Made by a program: the position numbers and the translations under genes | Virus record (IMG/VR): IMGVR_UViG_3300034236_000061 | Span: 1 to 47,568 of that record | Reading direction: 5' to 3' (one strand) | Source of the DNA: a virus | DNA length: 47,568 bases | Part shown: in pieces, positions 39,620 through 47,351 of the stretch | How positions within the stretch are numbered: the stretch's first letter is position 1 | Layout: every line of letters begins with the position of its first letter | The notes under the pieces: model-generated | Told to the model about the DNA's origin: nothing | Seen by the model: the letters and a program-made list of their open reading frames with translations, nothing else | The model's database searches: none

Positions 39620-39653
39620 CCGGCTCGAACGGCGGTTAAGCCAATCGAGCCGG
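39620..39653 (-). terminator. Terminator-like hairpin upstream of the tandem RNA
   Basis: CCGGCTCGA / TCGAGCCGG 9-bp stem, followed on the minus strand by ATTTTAAAAGTTTTTTG. It would end messages from the small genes at 39.8-40.7 kb or serve as an antitermination target. Confidence 0.6.
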
Positions 39654-39722
39654 TTGCCAAATATCACGGAAAAATTTCGGGGGTATCCTCCTATAATTAA
39701 ATTTCCTCCGAAGAGGTGTTTT

Positions 39723-39764
39723 CGAGCGAATCGCTCGGCGAAGCGTTTTATCGCGCAAAACGCT
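39723..39764. repeat. Two adjacent short hairpins
   Basis: CGAGCGA-A-TCGCTCG (39723-39737) and AGCGTTTT...AAAACGCT (39742-39764). Possible operator or RNA elements just after the membrane peptide gene. Confidence 0.45.
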
Positions 39765-39797
39765 CGGCTGAAAGATTCGCGCCGTTTATTTCTCCAA

Positions 39798-39986
39798 TCA
39801 GCCGCGAAAGATTCTGTAAATAAAAATCACCGCGACGGATAAAACCACCGCGCCGCCGACAATCAAAAACATCGTCCAGTTCTCCTGGCGACAGCCAGCG
39901 CAGAGCTTGCCCGGCGAATAAATGCAGGACTGTTTCGAGCAAAGAAAATTTGAATTGCAGATTTTACATTCGTGTGAGTGGTTCAT
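39798..39986 (-). CDS. Cys-rich single-span membrane peptide
   Basis: 62 residues: MNHSHECKICNSNFLCSKQS and CAGCRQ supply several Cys/His, then a span MFLIVGGAVVLSVAVIFIYR near 39-58. AAAGGTGAT gives a strong ribosome site. Unknown role. Confidence 0.6.
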   Translation of the reverse strand: MNHSHECKICNSNFLCSKQSCIYSPGKLCAGCRQENWTMFLIVGGAVVLSVAVIFIYRIFRG

Positions 39987-40000
39987 AAATCACCTTTTGT

Positions 40001-40111
40001 CTACAAAATCAGAAGTAAAACGAGCGTCACGCCGCCGATTGAAAGCAGCAGTAAAACGTCGCGCCAATCAAACGCGTACCGGTCGTCATCGTCATCGCTG
40101 ATTAAAGTCAT
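40001..40111 (-). CDS. 36-residue membrane peptide
   Basis: MTLISDDDDDRYAFDWRDVL followed by LLLSIGGVTLVLLLIL: five aspartates, then one span that ends the peptide. GAGAGGTGAT before the ATG is a very strong ribosome site, and the next gene starts shortly after, so the tiny frame is likely real. Confidence 0.55.
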   Translation of the reverse strand: MTLISDDDDDRYAFDWRDVLLLLSIGGVTLVLLLIL

Positions 40112-40134
40112 AGAAAAATCACCTCTCGAAAAAT

Positions 40135-40419
40135 TTAAGAAAATTGCGCGTTCCGGATTCTGGAAATCATCTCTCTGGATAAGGGGCGCGTCGGTCTGGC
40201 GCTGGAAGCTTTTGGCGCTGCTGTCGAAGCGGCTTGCCGGCTGATTCGCTTCAGCGCGCGCTCGATCTGGCTCAAAGTGTGCTGCGGGTGTTTCCCGCCG
40301 GCGTCAATCGGCGCGTCTAAAATTCCCTTCTCGACGAGCTGTCGGCGCTGATAATCCGTCACGCCGAGCCGCGCGTTGACTTCGCTGTTTTTGAGAATTC
40401 TTTCGCCGGGTAAATTCAT
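40135..40419 (-). CDS. Small DNA-binding-like early protein
   Basis: 94 residues: LKNSEVNARLGVTDYQRRQLVEK resembles the MerR/HTH_17 fold used by short phage regulators. A basic low-complexity C-terminus follows. Lies next after the cro-like gene, the position of a cII- or xis-type factor. Confidence 0.5.
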   Translation of the reverse strand: MNLPGERILKNSEVNARLGVTDYQRRQLVEKGILDAPIDAGGKHPQHTLSQIERALKRISRQAASTAAPKASSARPTRPLSREMISRIRNAQFS

Positions 40420-40453
40420 CGGTTTTCTGAAAAACCTTTTTTATTCAGCCTTT

Positions 40454-40684
40454 TTAATTGGCTGGCAGTTCTTCGAATTTAATGCTGAGTTTTTTATTCA
40501 AACCGTTAGCCACTTTACAGAGCGTCTCGACAGTCGGAAGTTGTGAACCGTTTCGCAGCATGGTTATTGTCGGGCGTGCCAATTTGCTTTGTCTGGCTAA
40601 CTTCGCGTCCTTCAATTCCTGCTTCGCCATTTCAACCCTGAGCTGTTGGGCGATGTCTTTTTGAATTTTTTCTAAACCGTTCAT
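40454..40684 (-). CDS. XRE-family regulator, cro-like
   Basis: 76 residues from the ATG behind GGAGAAA. LKDAKLARQSKLARPTITML and VETLCKVANGLNKKLSIKFE are the helix-turn-helix of HigA-type XRE proteins. First gene of the leftward early operon and divergent from the repressor, like cro. Confidence 0.75.
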   Translation of the reverse strand: MNGLEKIQKDIAQQLRVEMAKQELKDAKLARQSKLARPTITMLRNGSQLPTVETLCKVANGLNKKLSIKFEELPAN

Positions 40685-40704
40685 TCGTCTTTTTCTCCGT
40701 CCAA

Positions 40705-40726
40705 ACTGTATGAGCAAATTTACAGT
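40705..40726. promoter_or_regulatory. Operator in the lysogeny switch
   Basis: ACTGTA (40705-40710) and TACAGT (40721-40726), 10 bases apart, in the ~60-bp gap between the divergent cro-like and repressor genes. Same half-sites as the iterons but one half turn further apart. Confidence 0.55.
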
Positions 40727-40744
40727 AAATTAATTTGATTAGTT

Positions 40745-41179
40745 ATGTCAAGCCAAGCTTACAAATTGTATGAAAATCCTTACGTGCGCTATGATATACA
40801 TAATGTCGTGGCGACCATACAGGAAGATTTGTCGGATTTTGTCCGGCGAGTTCTTAAAGAAAAAAATTTAAGCTATCGAAAAGCCGCTGCGAAAAGCGGC
40901 GGGCTGATCACCCATTCCACCGTCAGCGATGTAGTCAATAAGCGGGTGGAGAATTTATCTTCGACGACGGTCGAAGGATTGGCGCGCGGTCTCGGCGTCA
41001 CGCAGGCGGAGATTTATTCGCGCCTGAGCGGAAAAGCTCCGGACGATATAGAAATCGGCAAACAAAGAGTTGAAAATCTCTCGCTGAAATTCGGCAAAGT
41101 GCCGGCGACGAAAAAGGAGCGCGCCCAGGCGTTATTCGAGATGCTGGACCGCGAGCTGGATTTATTGATTGAAGATTAG
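40745..41179 (+). CDS. CI-like repressor (XRE family)
   Basis: 144 residues. LSDFVRRVLKEKNLSYRKAA, then ITHSTVSDVVNKRVENLSST and VEGLARGLGVTQAEIYSRL form the HTH. No LexA-type protease domain; the C-terminus is a short helix. Paired with a downstream ImmA-like protease, so relief of repression is probably by cleavage in trans. No clear ribosome site, so it may be leaderless. Confidence 0.75.
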   Translation: MSSQAYKLYENPYVRYDIHNVVATIQEDLSDFVRRVLKEKNLSYRKAAAKSGGLITHSTVSDVVNKRVENLSSTTVEGLARGLGVTQAEIYSRLSGKAPDDIEIGKQRVENLSLKFGKVPATKKERAQALFEMLDRELDLLIED

Positions 41180-41205
41180 AAAGTTTGAGAACAAGGGGAT
41201 ATCGA

Positions 41206-41652
41206 ATGAATTTGCTGGCTCACACGATAACTTTCCATTTTCCCGACTGGAATAAGAGAGTTATCACGGCAGAGGAAATTTACGATTTCTGCGAATCGAA
41301 CGGCGCGCGGATAATCAAAACCGATTTAATCGAAGGCTTGGGCGAGTACCGCGTGCATCGCGACAAATACCCGGTCATCCTGATTCACGAATATATCAAG
41401 TCGGTTTATTACAACTGGGTTTTGTTTCACGAGGCGGCGCACTTTATGCTGCACCCGATTGGTTACGCCGCCTTCAGCGACAAGAATCACCGGCGAAAAA
41501 TCGAAACGGAAGCCAATTTCTTCGCCGCCGTCGCCCTGATTCCGCAATCGATGCTGCTCACGCTGGAAGACTGGCAAATCGAGGACTCTATCGGTTATCC
41601 GCGAAAATTAATCAGCTTGCGGAGAAAGATTTTCGTCGAGCACAAAATTTAG
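41206..41652 (+). CDS. ImmA/IrrE-type metallopeptidase
   Basis: 148 residues from the ATG behind AAGGGG. HEAAHFMLHP at 75-84 gives the HExxH zinc motif, and ETEANFFAAVALIP supplies the third ligand, the standard ImmA signature. In ICEBs1 and related phages ImmA cuts the adjacent repressor after DNA damage; the same job is likely here. Confidence 0.88.
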   Translation: MNLLAHTITFHFPDWNKRVITAEEIYDFCESNGARIIKTDLIEGLGEYRVHRDKYPVILIHEYIKSVYYNWVLFHEAAHFMLHPIGYAAFSDKNHRRKIETEANFFAAVALIPQSMLLTLEDWQIEDSIGYPRKLISLRRKIFVEHKI

Positions 41653-41678
41653 ATTTACTTAAACAAACTTAAACCGAA

Positions 41679-41807
41679 ATGGTAATTGACAGCGAAAACT
41701 TAATCTCGGAATTCGACGTCATCGCGCTCGCGGATTTATTTTCGGCGCGGATTGAAACGGACGATGATTACAACGAGCTGGCGAAATTTTTCGACGAAGA
41801 CGAGTAA
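41679..41807 (+). CDS. 42-residue acidic peptide
   Basis: MVIDSENLISEFDVIALADL followed by FSARIETDDDYNELAKFFDE and DE. A highly acidic single helix pair, in line with the repressor-protease operon. It could bind ImmA or the repressor. Not recognised. Confidence 0.5.
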   Translation: MVIDSENLISEFDVIALADLFSARIETDDDYNELAKFFDEDE

Positions 41808-41820
41808 AGGAGAAATAAAT

Positions 41821-41988
41821 ATGTTGACTGGAGATTTACCGACCGGAGCATTTACAGGACATCTTCCGACCGGAGGCTTTTGCGGAAATATGGGCAGTAC
41901 TGTGAATATCACAGGAGACACGCCGACCGGAAACTTTTGCGGGAATATGGGCGCGACGGTTGCCGGAGAAATTCCGATCGGCGGCTGA
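41821..41988 (+). CDS. 55-residue Pro-Thr-Gly repeat peptide
   Basis: Consists of four imperfect copies of G-x-L/T/I-P-T/I-G, two with FCGNMG(S/A)TV attached (LTGDLPTGAFTGHLPTGGFC; GDTPTGNFCGNMGATVAGEI). AAAGGAG 8 bases ahead of the ATG is one of the strongest ribosome sites in the window. Only two Cys, in identical contexts. No signal peptide. No family known to me; a short repeat fibre or a modified-peptide precursor are both conceivable. Confidence 0.6.
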   Translation: MLTGDLPTGAFTGHLPTGGFCGNMGSTVNITGDTPTGNFCGNMGATVAGEIPIGG

Positions 41989-42207
41989 AACGCAAAGCAA
42001 GCAAGAAAAAAGCGAAAAACACCACGAAATTACCTTTTTACGTAATTTTAAGGTTCTTATAAAAAAGTGAAAAAGTGAAAAAATCCGAAAATTTTAAAAA
42101 ATAAAGTAGATAAATATGTAGATTCGCCTTTTTCGGGTTATGCTGGAAAACAATCTAAAGGTTTAATTTGTCAGCAATTTGCGGGCGGAAGGAAAAGCGA
42201 TAACGAA
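41989..42207. other. AT-rich gap between lysogeny genes and attachment site
   Basis: No gene seen. A weak AAATTAC/GTAATTT hairpin lies at 42027-42048. AAAGTAGATAAATATGTAGATT near 42104-42125 resembles the AGTAGA operator units at 16.3 kb. Confidence 0.45.
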
Positions 42208-42257
42208 TCTGACTTCGAATCAGAGGGTCGCAAGTTCGAATCTTGCCGGGTGTACCA
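42208..42257 (+). other. 3' half of tRNA-Arg(TCG), probable prophage attachment site
   Basis: Anticodon arm TCTGA-CTTCGAA-TCAGA (anticodon TCG), variable loop, T arm GCAAG-TTCGAAT-CTTGC, acceptor strand CGGGTGT, A, CCA. The matching 5' acceptor ACACCCG and D arm are absent upstream, so it is not a working tRNA. Such 3' halves are left at one end of elements that integrate into tRNA genes. The element would lie to the left. Confidence 0.75.
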
Positions 42258-42336
42258 TTATTTTCAACAGTTTAGAGGTATTACTTAATACCTCTTTTAT
42301 TATTCACACCTAAATTCACACCAAATACATCCAAGT

Positions 42337-42567
42337 TTGAGACTGCAAACCGCCTGGGAGACGATTCGGAAAGAAATCGGAAGAGAAGATTTACGTCTCC
42401 ACGATTTGCGCCACGTCTTCGGCACGCGCCTCGACCAGAGCAAAAAAGTATCCCTGCGCGAGATTCAGCTGCTGCTCGGTCATTCCGACATCCGGACGAC
42501 GCAGATTTATTTGAATCCGGACGAGGAAAATCTGAAGGAATCGATTAAAGTTCTCGAAGTGGATTGA
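42337..42567 (+). pseudogene. C-terminal fragment of a tyrosine recombinase
   Basis: 76 residues; the frame is open from about 42289 but has no proper start. LHDLRHVFGTRL, LREIQLLLGHSDIRTTQIYL contain the second catalytic Arg box (HxLR), the GHS histidine and the Tyr nucleophile. The first catalytic Arg and the N-terminal half are missing. Probably an older element's integrase left in the flank. Confidence 0.8.
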
Positions 42568-42614
42568 ATGCAAATTTTAGTAGTGTGCTAATCTCGTGAT
42601 GATATATTAGTGTT

Positions 42615-42640
42615 GTCTCATAAACGACCCTTTTTGAGAC
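42615..42640. repeat. 26-bp palindromic element, copy 1
   Basis: GTCTCATAAACG then ACCCTTTTTGAGAC; GTCTC/GAGAC arms. The rest of the gap 42568-42813 shows no gene. Confidence 0.7.
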
Positions 42641-42813
42641 CTTTTTGAGTTGTTGAAAATATTTAATTTTCAGTGCCATAAAATTAGGAAACTAACCGAA
42701 AGAATCAATTATTGGTAAAAAACGACTTTAAGCATATAATAACTGCACTATTCATTTCAGAAGGATTCAATCTTTGCACGGCTCACGCGAATTTCCCCGG
42801 AGGAGAAAGCTCG

Positions 42814-44949
42814 ATGCTTTTAAATTATTTACCGGATTTTATCGCAGGCGAAAAGGCGTATTTTTCATCTGCGATTTCAATTGCGCTGCTCATTTTGCTT
42901 TTCAGTTTTTCGGTTTTTGCGGCGGCGCCCGGCGATCTCGATTTAACATTCGGGCTTAACGGTACCGTCGAGTTAAATGTCGCGATGACGCCGCGCGCTT
43001 CCGACACGATTCTCGTCCAGGCGGACGGCAAGCTCATTATTGCCGGTTATGCCAGAACCGGCGTTTGCCCGCAATGCACGGATTTTGCCGTGGCGAGACT
43101 TCTGCCGAACGGTCAGCTCGACCCCTCGTTCGGTACGAACGGCGTCGTCCTGACTGATATGAGAACGTCCGGTGGCGGCGCCGGACAGGACGAGATAAAA
43201 GATGCAGTGCTGCAGCCGGACGGGAAAATCGTGGTCGTCGGCAGGGCGGCTTACGAGTACGGCGCTCCGTTCGCCGGCAGCGCCTATGCCCTCGCCCGTT
43301 ATAACCCGGACGGCACGCTCGACACGACCTTCGACGGAGACGGCAAGCTCGTTATGCCTTCGCTCGGCTGGCACAACAGCATCGGCGCGGTCGTCGTTAA
43401 AGCAGACGGCGAAATCGTTTTTGCCGGAACCCGCGGCAGATGCCCGGACTGCAGCAACAGAACCCGCATCGACATGGTGAGGCTCAGCCCGTCAGGCAGT
43501 TTTATCGGCGTTTCGCAAGTCACGCAGACCGGCGACGTAATTGCTCGCGAAATGGTCATCCAAACCGACGGCAAGATTCTTGTCGGCGGCTACGCCGTTA
43601 ACTTGCCGGATACGGGCTACATCTTTGCCCGCTTGAATCCCGAGGGAAGTTTCGATACGAGTTTCGGCACAAACGGAATCGCGTTTATGCCGGGAACCGT
43701 TTTCGAAGGCGGCGTGGTTGACCTTGCCCTGCATAGCGACGGGAAGATTTCCGCTGTCGGTATGACCCGCACAGGCAGTCTGGACACTTACGATTTCGAA
43801 ATACTGCGGCTCAACCCGAACGGCTCGCTCGACGCCGGCTTCGGTGCCGGCGGCAGAGTCACGTTCGTCAACAGCGGTTACGATAACGTCGGCGGTGTGG
43901 TCGCCCAGCCCGCTGACGGCAAAGTGCTGGTCGGCGGTTCCGCGTCGGGCTTTGGCGCGGTCATCATCAGGTACAACCCGGACGGATCACTCGACCCCAG
44001 CTTCGGGCGCGGCGGCATCGCAACGAATCCTGCTGCACCCGCCGCCGCGCCGATAGACCTGGCGCTGCAAGCTGACGGCAAGATCGTGACGACCGGCGGC
44101 GGCATAACAATCGCCCGTTTCCTTAACAGCGGGCAGCACCGCGATTACGATTTCGACGGCGACGGCAGGGACGACATCTCGATTTTCCGACCGAACGCCG
44201 CCGCGGCGGAATGGTATTGGCTGAACAGCTCAACGAATCAAAGCAGCGGCATTCAGTTTGGAGTCGGCGCCGACCAGACTGTTCCGGCAGACTACGACGG
44301 CGACGGGAAAACGGACGTCTCCGTGTTTCGCAACGGCGATTGGTATCGCTTGAACAGCTCAAACGGTCTATTTGTCGCCGCTCATTTCGGACAAGCGGGC
44401 GACGTTCCGGTGCCGGCTGATTACGACGGCGACACGAAAGTTGATCTGGCGGTCTACCGTCAAGGAAACTGGTACATTTTAAACAGCTCGAACGATTCTT
44501 TCCGCGCCGATCAATTCGGCATCGCGTCCGACAAGCCGATTGTCGGCGCGGATTTTGACGGTGACGGTCGCGCCGATTTGGCAGTTTACCGCGACGGCAC
44601 GTGGTACGGAATAAGAAGCCGCGATGGATTTTTCGGCGCTCAATTCGGCATCGCTTCGGATAAGCCTGTGGCGGGCGATTACGACGGGGATGGGAAAACC
44701 GACCTGGCTGTTTATCGTCCATCAGACGGAGTGTGGTATCTATCACGCTCGAATCTCGGATTTACGGCGACTCAATTCGGCATCTCAACCGATAAACCCG
44801 TGCCGGCTGATTACGACGGCGACGGCAAAACCGATTTAGCTGTTTACAGAGATGGCGACTGGTATTTGCTGCAATCAACTGCCGGTTTTGCGGCAAAACA
44901 ATTCGGAACAATAAATGACCGACCCGTTCCTAATTCGTTTGTCCCTTAA
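42814..44949 (+). CDS. Secreted delta-60 and FG-GAP repeat protein
   Basis: 711 residues from the ATG behind GGAGGAG. Signal peptide ~15-40 (SAISIALLILLFSFSVFAAA). Residues ~45-430 are delta-60 repeats (LPNGQLDPSFGTNG, QPDGKIVVVG, NPDGTLDTTFDGDG). Residues ~435-711 are FG-GAP/VCBS repeats (DYDGDGKTDVSVFRNGDWY; GIASDKPVAGDYDGDGKTDL), with DxDxDG calcium sites. Probably a surface or secreted beta-propeller. Such proteins are abundant in Acidobacteriota. Confidence 0.85.
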   Translation: MLLNYLPDFIAGEKAYFSSAISIALLILLFSFSVFAAAPGDLDLTFGLNGTVELNVAMTPRASDTILVQADGKLIIAGYARTGVCPQCTDFAVARLLPNGQLDPSFGTNGVVLTDMRTSGGGAGQDEIKDAVLQPDGKIVVVGRAAYEYGAPFAGSAYALARYNPDGTLDTTFDGDGKLVMPSLGWHNSIGAVVVKADGEIVFAGTRGRCPDCSNRTRIDMVRLSPSGSFIGVSQVTQTGDVIAREMVIQTDGKILVGGYAVNLPDTGYIFARLNPEGSFDTSFGTNGIAFMPGTVFEGGVVDLALHSDGKISAVGMTRTGSLDTYDFEILRLNPNGSLDAGFGAGGRVTFVNSGYDNVGGVVAQPADGKVLVGGSASGFGAVIIRYNPDGSLDPSFGRGGIATNPAAPAAAPIDLALQADGKIVTTGGGITIARFLNSGQHRDYDFDGDGRDDISIFRPNAAAAEWYWLNSSTNQSSGIQFGVGADQTVPADYDGDGKTDVSVFRNGDWYRLNSSNGLFVAAHFGQAGDVPVPADYDGDTKVDLAVYRQGNWYILNSSNDSFRADQFGIASDKPIVGADFDGDGRADLAVYRDGTWYGIRSRDGFFGAQFGIASDKPVAGDYDGDGKTDLAVYRPSDGVWYLSRSNLGFTATQFGISTDKPVPADYDGDGKTDLAVYRDGDWYLLQSTAGFAAKQFGTINDRPVPNSFVP

Positions 44950-44990
44950 AAACATTTAAATATTTAAGGATGTCTCAGCAAGTTTAAAAA

Positions 44991-45017
44991 GTGCCCCATA
45001 AACGCCCCTTTTCGGAA
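44991..45017. repeat. 26-bp palindromic element, copy 2 (degenerate)
   Basis: GTGCCCCATAAACGCC then CCTTTTCGGAAC; arms partly lost. Confidence 0.6.
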
Positions 45018-45040
45018 CAGTAAAAACAGAGTAATATTGT

Positions 45041-45066
45041 GTCCCATAAAGGACCCTTTTCGAGAC
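45041..45066. repeat. 26-bp palindromic element, copy 3
   Basis: GTCCCATAAAGG then ACCCTTTTCGAGAC, in the same gap as copy 2. Confidence 0.7.
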
Positions 45067-45112
45067 AAAATGAAGATTGCTTATTTAGACTTCTTTAAGA
45101 TGTTAAAACACA

Positions 45113-45643
45113 ATGACTAAATTTAGAGAAACTAAATTTATTCTCCCGCTTATTTTATTTTCGGCGCTTGTGTCTATTTCTTGTTCATTTTCGGTTCAGT
45201 CAGTTTATAACAGTAAAAATAAAACCAATAGAGAAACAAAGACTCAACAGGTTAAGGATGTTAAAAACAGAGATGATTTGAAAGTCAAAGCCATCGAGAA
45301 GGTCAAACAGTTGCATAGCCTGATGGAAGAGAGGAAATTTGAAGATGCTTATCAAATGATTGATGATAATTCCCTGTTGAAAGTTCCAAAGGCAGAAGCT
45401 CTAAAAAATATCCAAGAGGCTGTTGATACGCTTGGCAAAGTCGAAAAGATGGACTTAGTCACAGATAGCGTCGTTGTAGATCCAAGCGGAAATAATGGAC
45501 AACTTCAAGTCAGGCAGGAATTTATAGTCAAGTTTGAAAAAGATACTCCTTCTCCGAAAAGATATGAGATTTTTATCTGGAATATTTATCCGGGCGACGA
45601 CTTTAAATTGTGGACATATATAAATGCTAAAGGAGAGGACTAG
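45113..45643 (+). CDS. Putative secreted lipoprotein
   Basis: 176 residues. N-terminal signal with VSISC at 18-22 as a slightly atypical lipobox. A charged linker, then an alpha/beta domain (AIEKVKQLHSLMEERKFEDA; LQVRQEFIVKFEKD; FIWNIYPGDDFKLWTYINAK) like the small NTF2-like or DUF3887-type periplasmic folds. Exact family unclear. Confidence 0.55.
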   Translation: MTKFRETKFILPLILFSALVSISCSFSVQSVYNSKNKTNRETKTQQVKDVKNRDDLKVKAIEKVKQLHSLMEERKFEDAYQMIDDNSLLKVPKAEALKNIQEAVDTLGKVEKMDLVTDSVVVDPSGNNGQLQVRQEFIVKFEKDTPSPKRYEIFIWNIYPGDDFKLWTYINAKGED

Positions 45644-45654
45644 AGTTTCTATGT

Positions 45655-45680
45655 GTCTCAAAAACGCCCCTTTTCGAGAC
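45655..45680. repeat. 26-bp palindromic element, copy 4
   Basis: GTCTCAAAAACG then CCCCTTTTCGAGAC, 12 bases after the lipoprotein stop. Confidence 0.7.
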
Positions 45681-45758
45681 GGTTTAGATGTAGATTTTAT
45701 TTCTGCACAAAACTAATTTGGACTGTAAGAGTTTTTAATCAAGTGACAAATAAAACTT

Positions 45759-46268
45759 ATGTCGTCGTTTATAGGTCATAGTTTAATCGCCATCACAGTA
45801 TTTAAGTGTGCCGATAAAGGAAATAACAGAAGAAGTAGAATTATCTGGCTAAGTTGGCTAGTGGTTTGTGCGTTAGTTCCTGACGTTGACTATGTTTTTA
45901 TAAAATTACAATCTACACACAATAATGGAATAAGAATAACTCATTCAATTGCCTTCGCCCTGCTTTTACCTGTTATTACAATTATTTTTCTCTTATTAAA
46001 GAAGAACAAGGAGATAAAAGTAAAAAGCATACAAGTAATACTAGCAGGCATGTCACATCTAATTTTGGATATGTTGGTCGGCGTTACTCCTGACCCCTTG
46101 CTATTTCCTATATCAAATATGGCGGTTAAATTTCCGATAGGCATCCTGCCCAGTGCGGGTGCAATAAGTTTGTTCAACTACTACTTCTATAGAAATCTTA
46201 TTATCGAATTGGGTATTCTGACTCCTATTTGTTATTTAGGTAATAATATACTTGACTCAGTAAGGTAA
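45759..46268 (+). CDS. YdjM/DUF457-like membrane metal-dependent hydrolase
   Basis: 169 residues. The family signature is present: MSSFIGHSLIAI, LVPDVDYVF near 39-47, ITHSIAFALLLP and HLILDMLVG, with conserved His/Asp for metal binding. Four or more membrane spans. Function of the family is poorly known. Confidence 0.8.
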   Translation: MSSFIGHSLIAITVFKCADKGNNRRSRIIWLSWLVVCALVPDVDYVFIKLQSTHNNGIRITHSIAFALLLPVITIIFLLLKKNKEIKVKSIQVILAGMSHLILDMLVGVTPDPLLFPISNMAVKFPIGILPSAGAISLFNYYFYRNLIIELGILTPICYLGNNILDSVR

Positions 46269-46286
46269 CTGATTGTAACATCAGAT

Positions 46287-47351
46287 ATGGCTTATATTAC
46301 ACCACAGCATAGTAAAAAAGCAGTTAGCAGGGCTGGAAACGTATTAGTTCACGCAGAGCCGGATTCCATCGAATATAGTCAGGCAATTGAAGTTGTTAAT
46401 AACTGGCGTTTTTCACATATCTATCCGATGCAGACGATAAAAAAGACGCTGACCGATAGAGCTAAAAGAGTTGAAAAAACTGCCATTACAGCACAGAGAT
46501 TAAAGCGTCTCTCATCAATCGAAAGCAAGCTCAGGTTGCTTGGCAACAGCCAACTTGGGTCAATGCAGGATATAGGTGGCTGCCGAGCGATTATGAAAAG
46601 CATTGACTTAGTCAATGCGCTAGTCGATGTTTACGAAACCGCAAACGCAAAGAATCCGTTGGGCAGACCTCAGTTGATAGATAGAGACGATTATATTGAG
46701 ACTCCTAAAGCAACAGGTTATAGAGGGATTCATTTAATTTACAGATACCAAAGTTTTACGCCCAACTGTCAAGAGTGGAACGGGCTGAAAATTGAAATCC
46801 AAATACGGTCGAGGCTTCAGCATTACTGGGCGACCGCAGTTGAAACGGCTTCGGCGTTTTTAGGTGAACAACTCAAATCAGGCATCGGAAATCCCGATTG
46901 GCGTAGGTTTTTTGCATTGGCAAGTAATGTTTATTCAGTAATGGAAGAATGTGAGCTTGTTCCCGGCACTGTGGAAGGAACAAGACAAGAATTTATTGAT
47001 GAACTAAACCATTACTGGAATGAGCTACAAGTTGAAACTTTTTTAGGTGGTTGCGTAGTAGTCGTTGACCGCACACAGAAAGGTTTTAAGGACTTCAAGA
47101 GATTTTTAGTAACATTTAATGCAAAAGAAAGGTCAGTCAGCGCCAAAGGTTTTGCATCTAATCAACTGGTAGAAGCGACCACTGAATTAGCAGAACGGGA
47201 AAAAGAGTATGAAGATAAGCCCGAAATACAAGTGGTGCTTGTTGAGGTTGACAGTTTAGGTAAATTAAGAGAGTCTTATCCAAACTTTTACGCCGATACA
47301 AGCGTGTTTATTCAAAGCATCAATGATATTATCGAAAAATATGGAAAGTAA
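46287..47351 (+). CDS. RelA/SpoT-domain nucleotide pyrophosphokinase, possible toxSAS toxin
   Basis: 354 residues. Residues ~60-215 form the RelA/SpoT synthetase fold: RLKRLSSIESKLRLLG (ATP-binding basic loop), MQDIGGCRAIMKS, YIETPKATGYRGIHLIYRY (substrate Tyr in the conserved G-Y position) and LKIEIQIRSRLQHYWATAVE. No HD hydrolase domain. The C-terminal ~140 residues are a helical extension. Single-domain synthetases lacking a hydrolase and followed by a tiny overlapping gene are the form of toxSAS toxin-antitoxin systems. They may make alarmones or modify tRNA CCA ends. Confidence 0.8.
   Translation: MAYITPQHSKKAVSRAGNVLVHAEPDSIEYSQAIEVVNNWRFSHIYPMQTIKKTLTDRAKRVEKTAITAQRLKRLSSIESKLRLLGNSQLGSMQDIGGCRAIMKSIDLVNALVDVYETANAKNPLGRPQLIDRDDYIETPKATGYRGIHLIYRYQSFTPNCQEWNGLKIEIQIRSRLQHYWATAVETASAFLGEQLKSGIGNPDWRRFFALASNVYSVMEECELVPGTVEGTRQEFIDELNHYWNELQVETFLGGCVVVVDRTQKGFKDFKRFLVTFNAKERSVSAKGFASNQLVEATTELAEREKEYEDKPEIQVVLVEVDSLGKLRESYPNFYADTSVFIQSINDIIEKYGK

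Larger units (their letters stand above)
39149..39797. other. Long non-coding leader ahead of parB
   Basis: About 650 bases without a convincing gene on either strand. It holds the tandem three-way-junction RNA, a terminator-like hairpin and two short hairpins, all listed separately, and GATAC/GTATC arms near 39214-39232. Confidence 0.6.

Noticed and set aside
41752-41988. Longer 78-residue reading of the repeat peptide
   Set aside because: It would overlap the 42-residue acidic gene in another frame; the strong ribosome site places the start at 41821.
42181-42257. Complete tRNA gene
   Set aside because: The 5' acceptor strand and D arm do not pair with the 3' part; only the 3' half is present.
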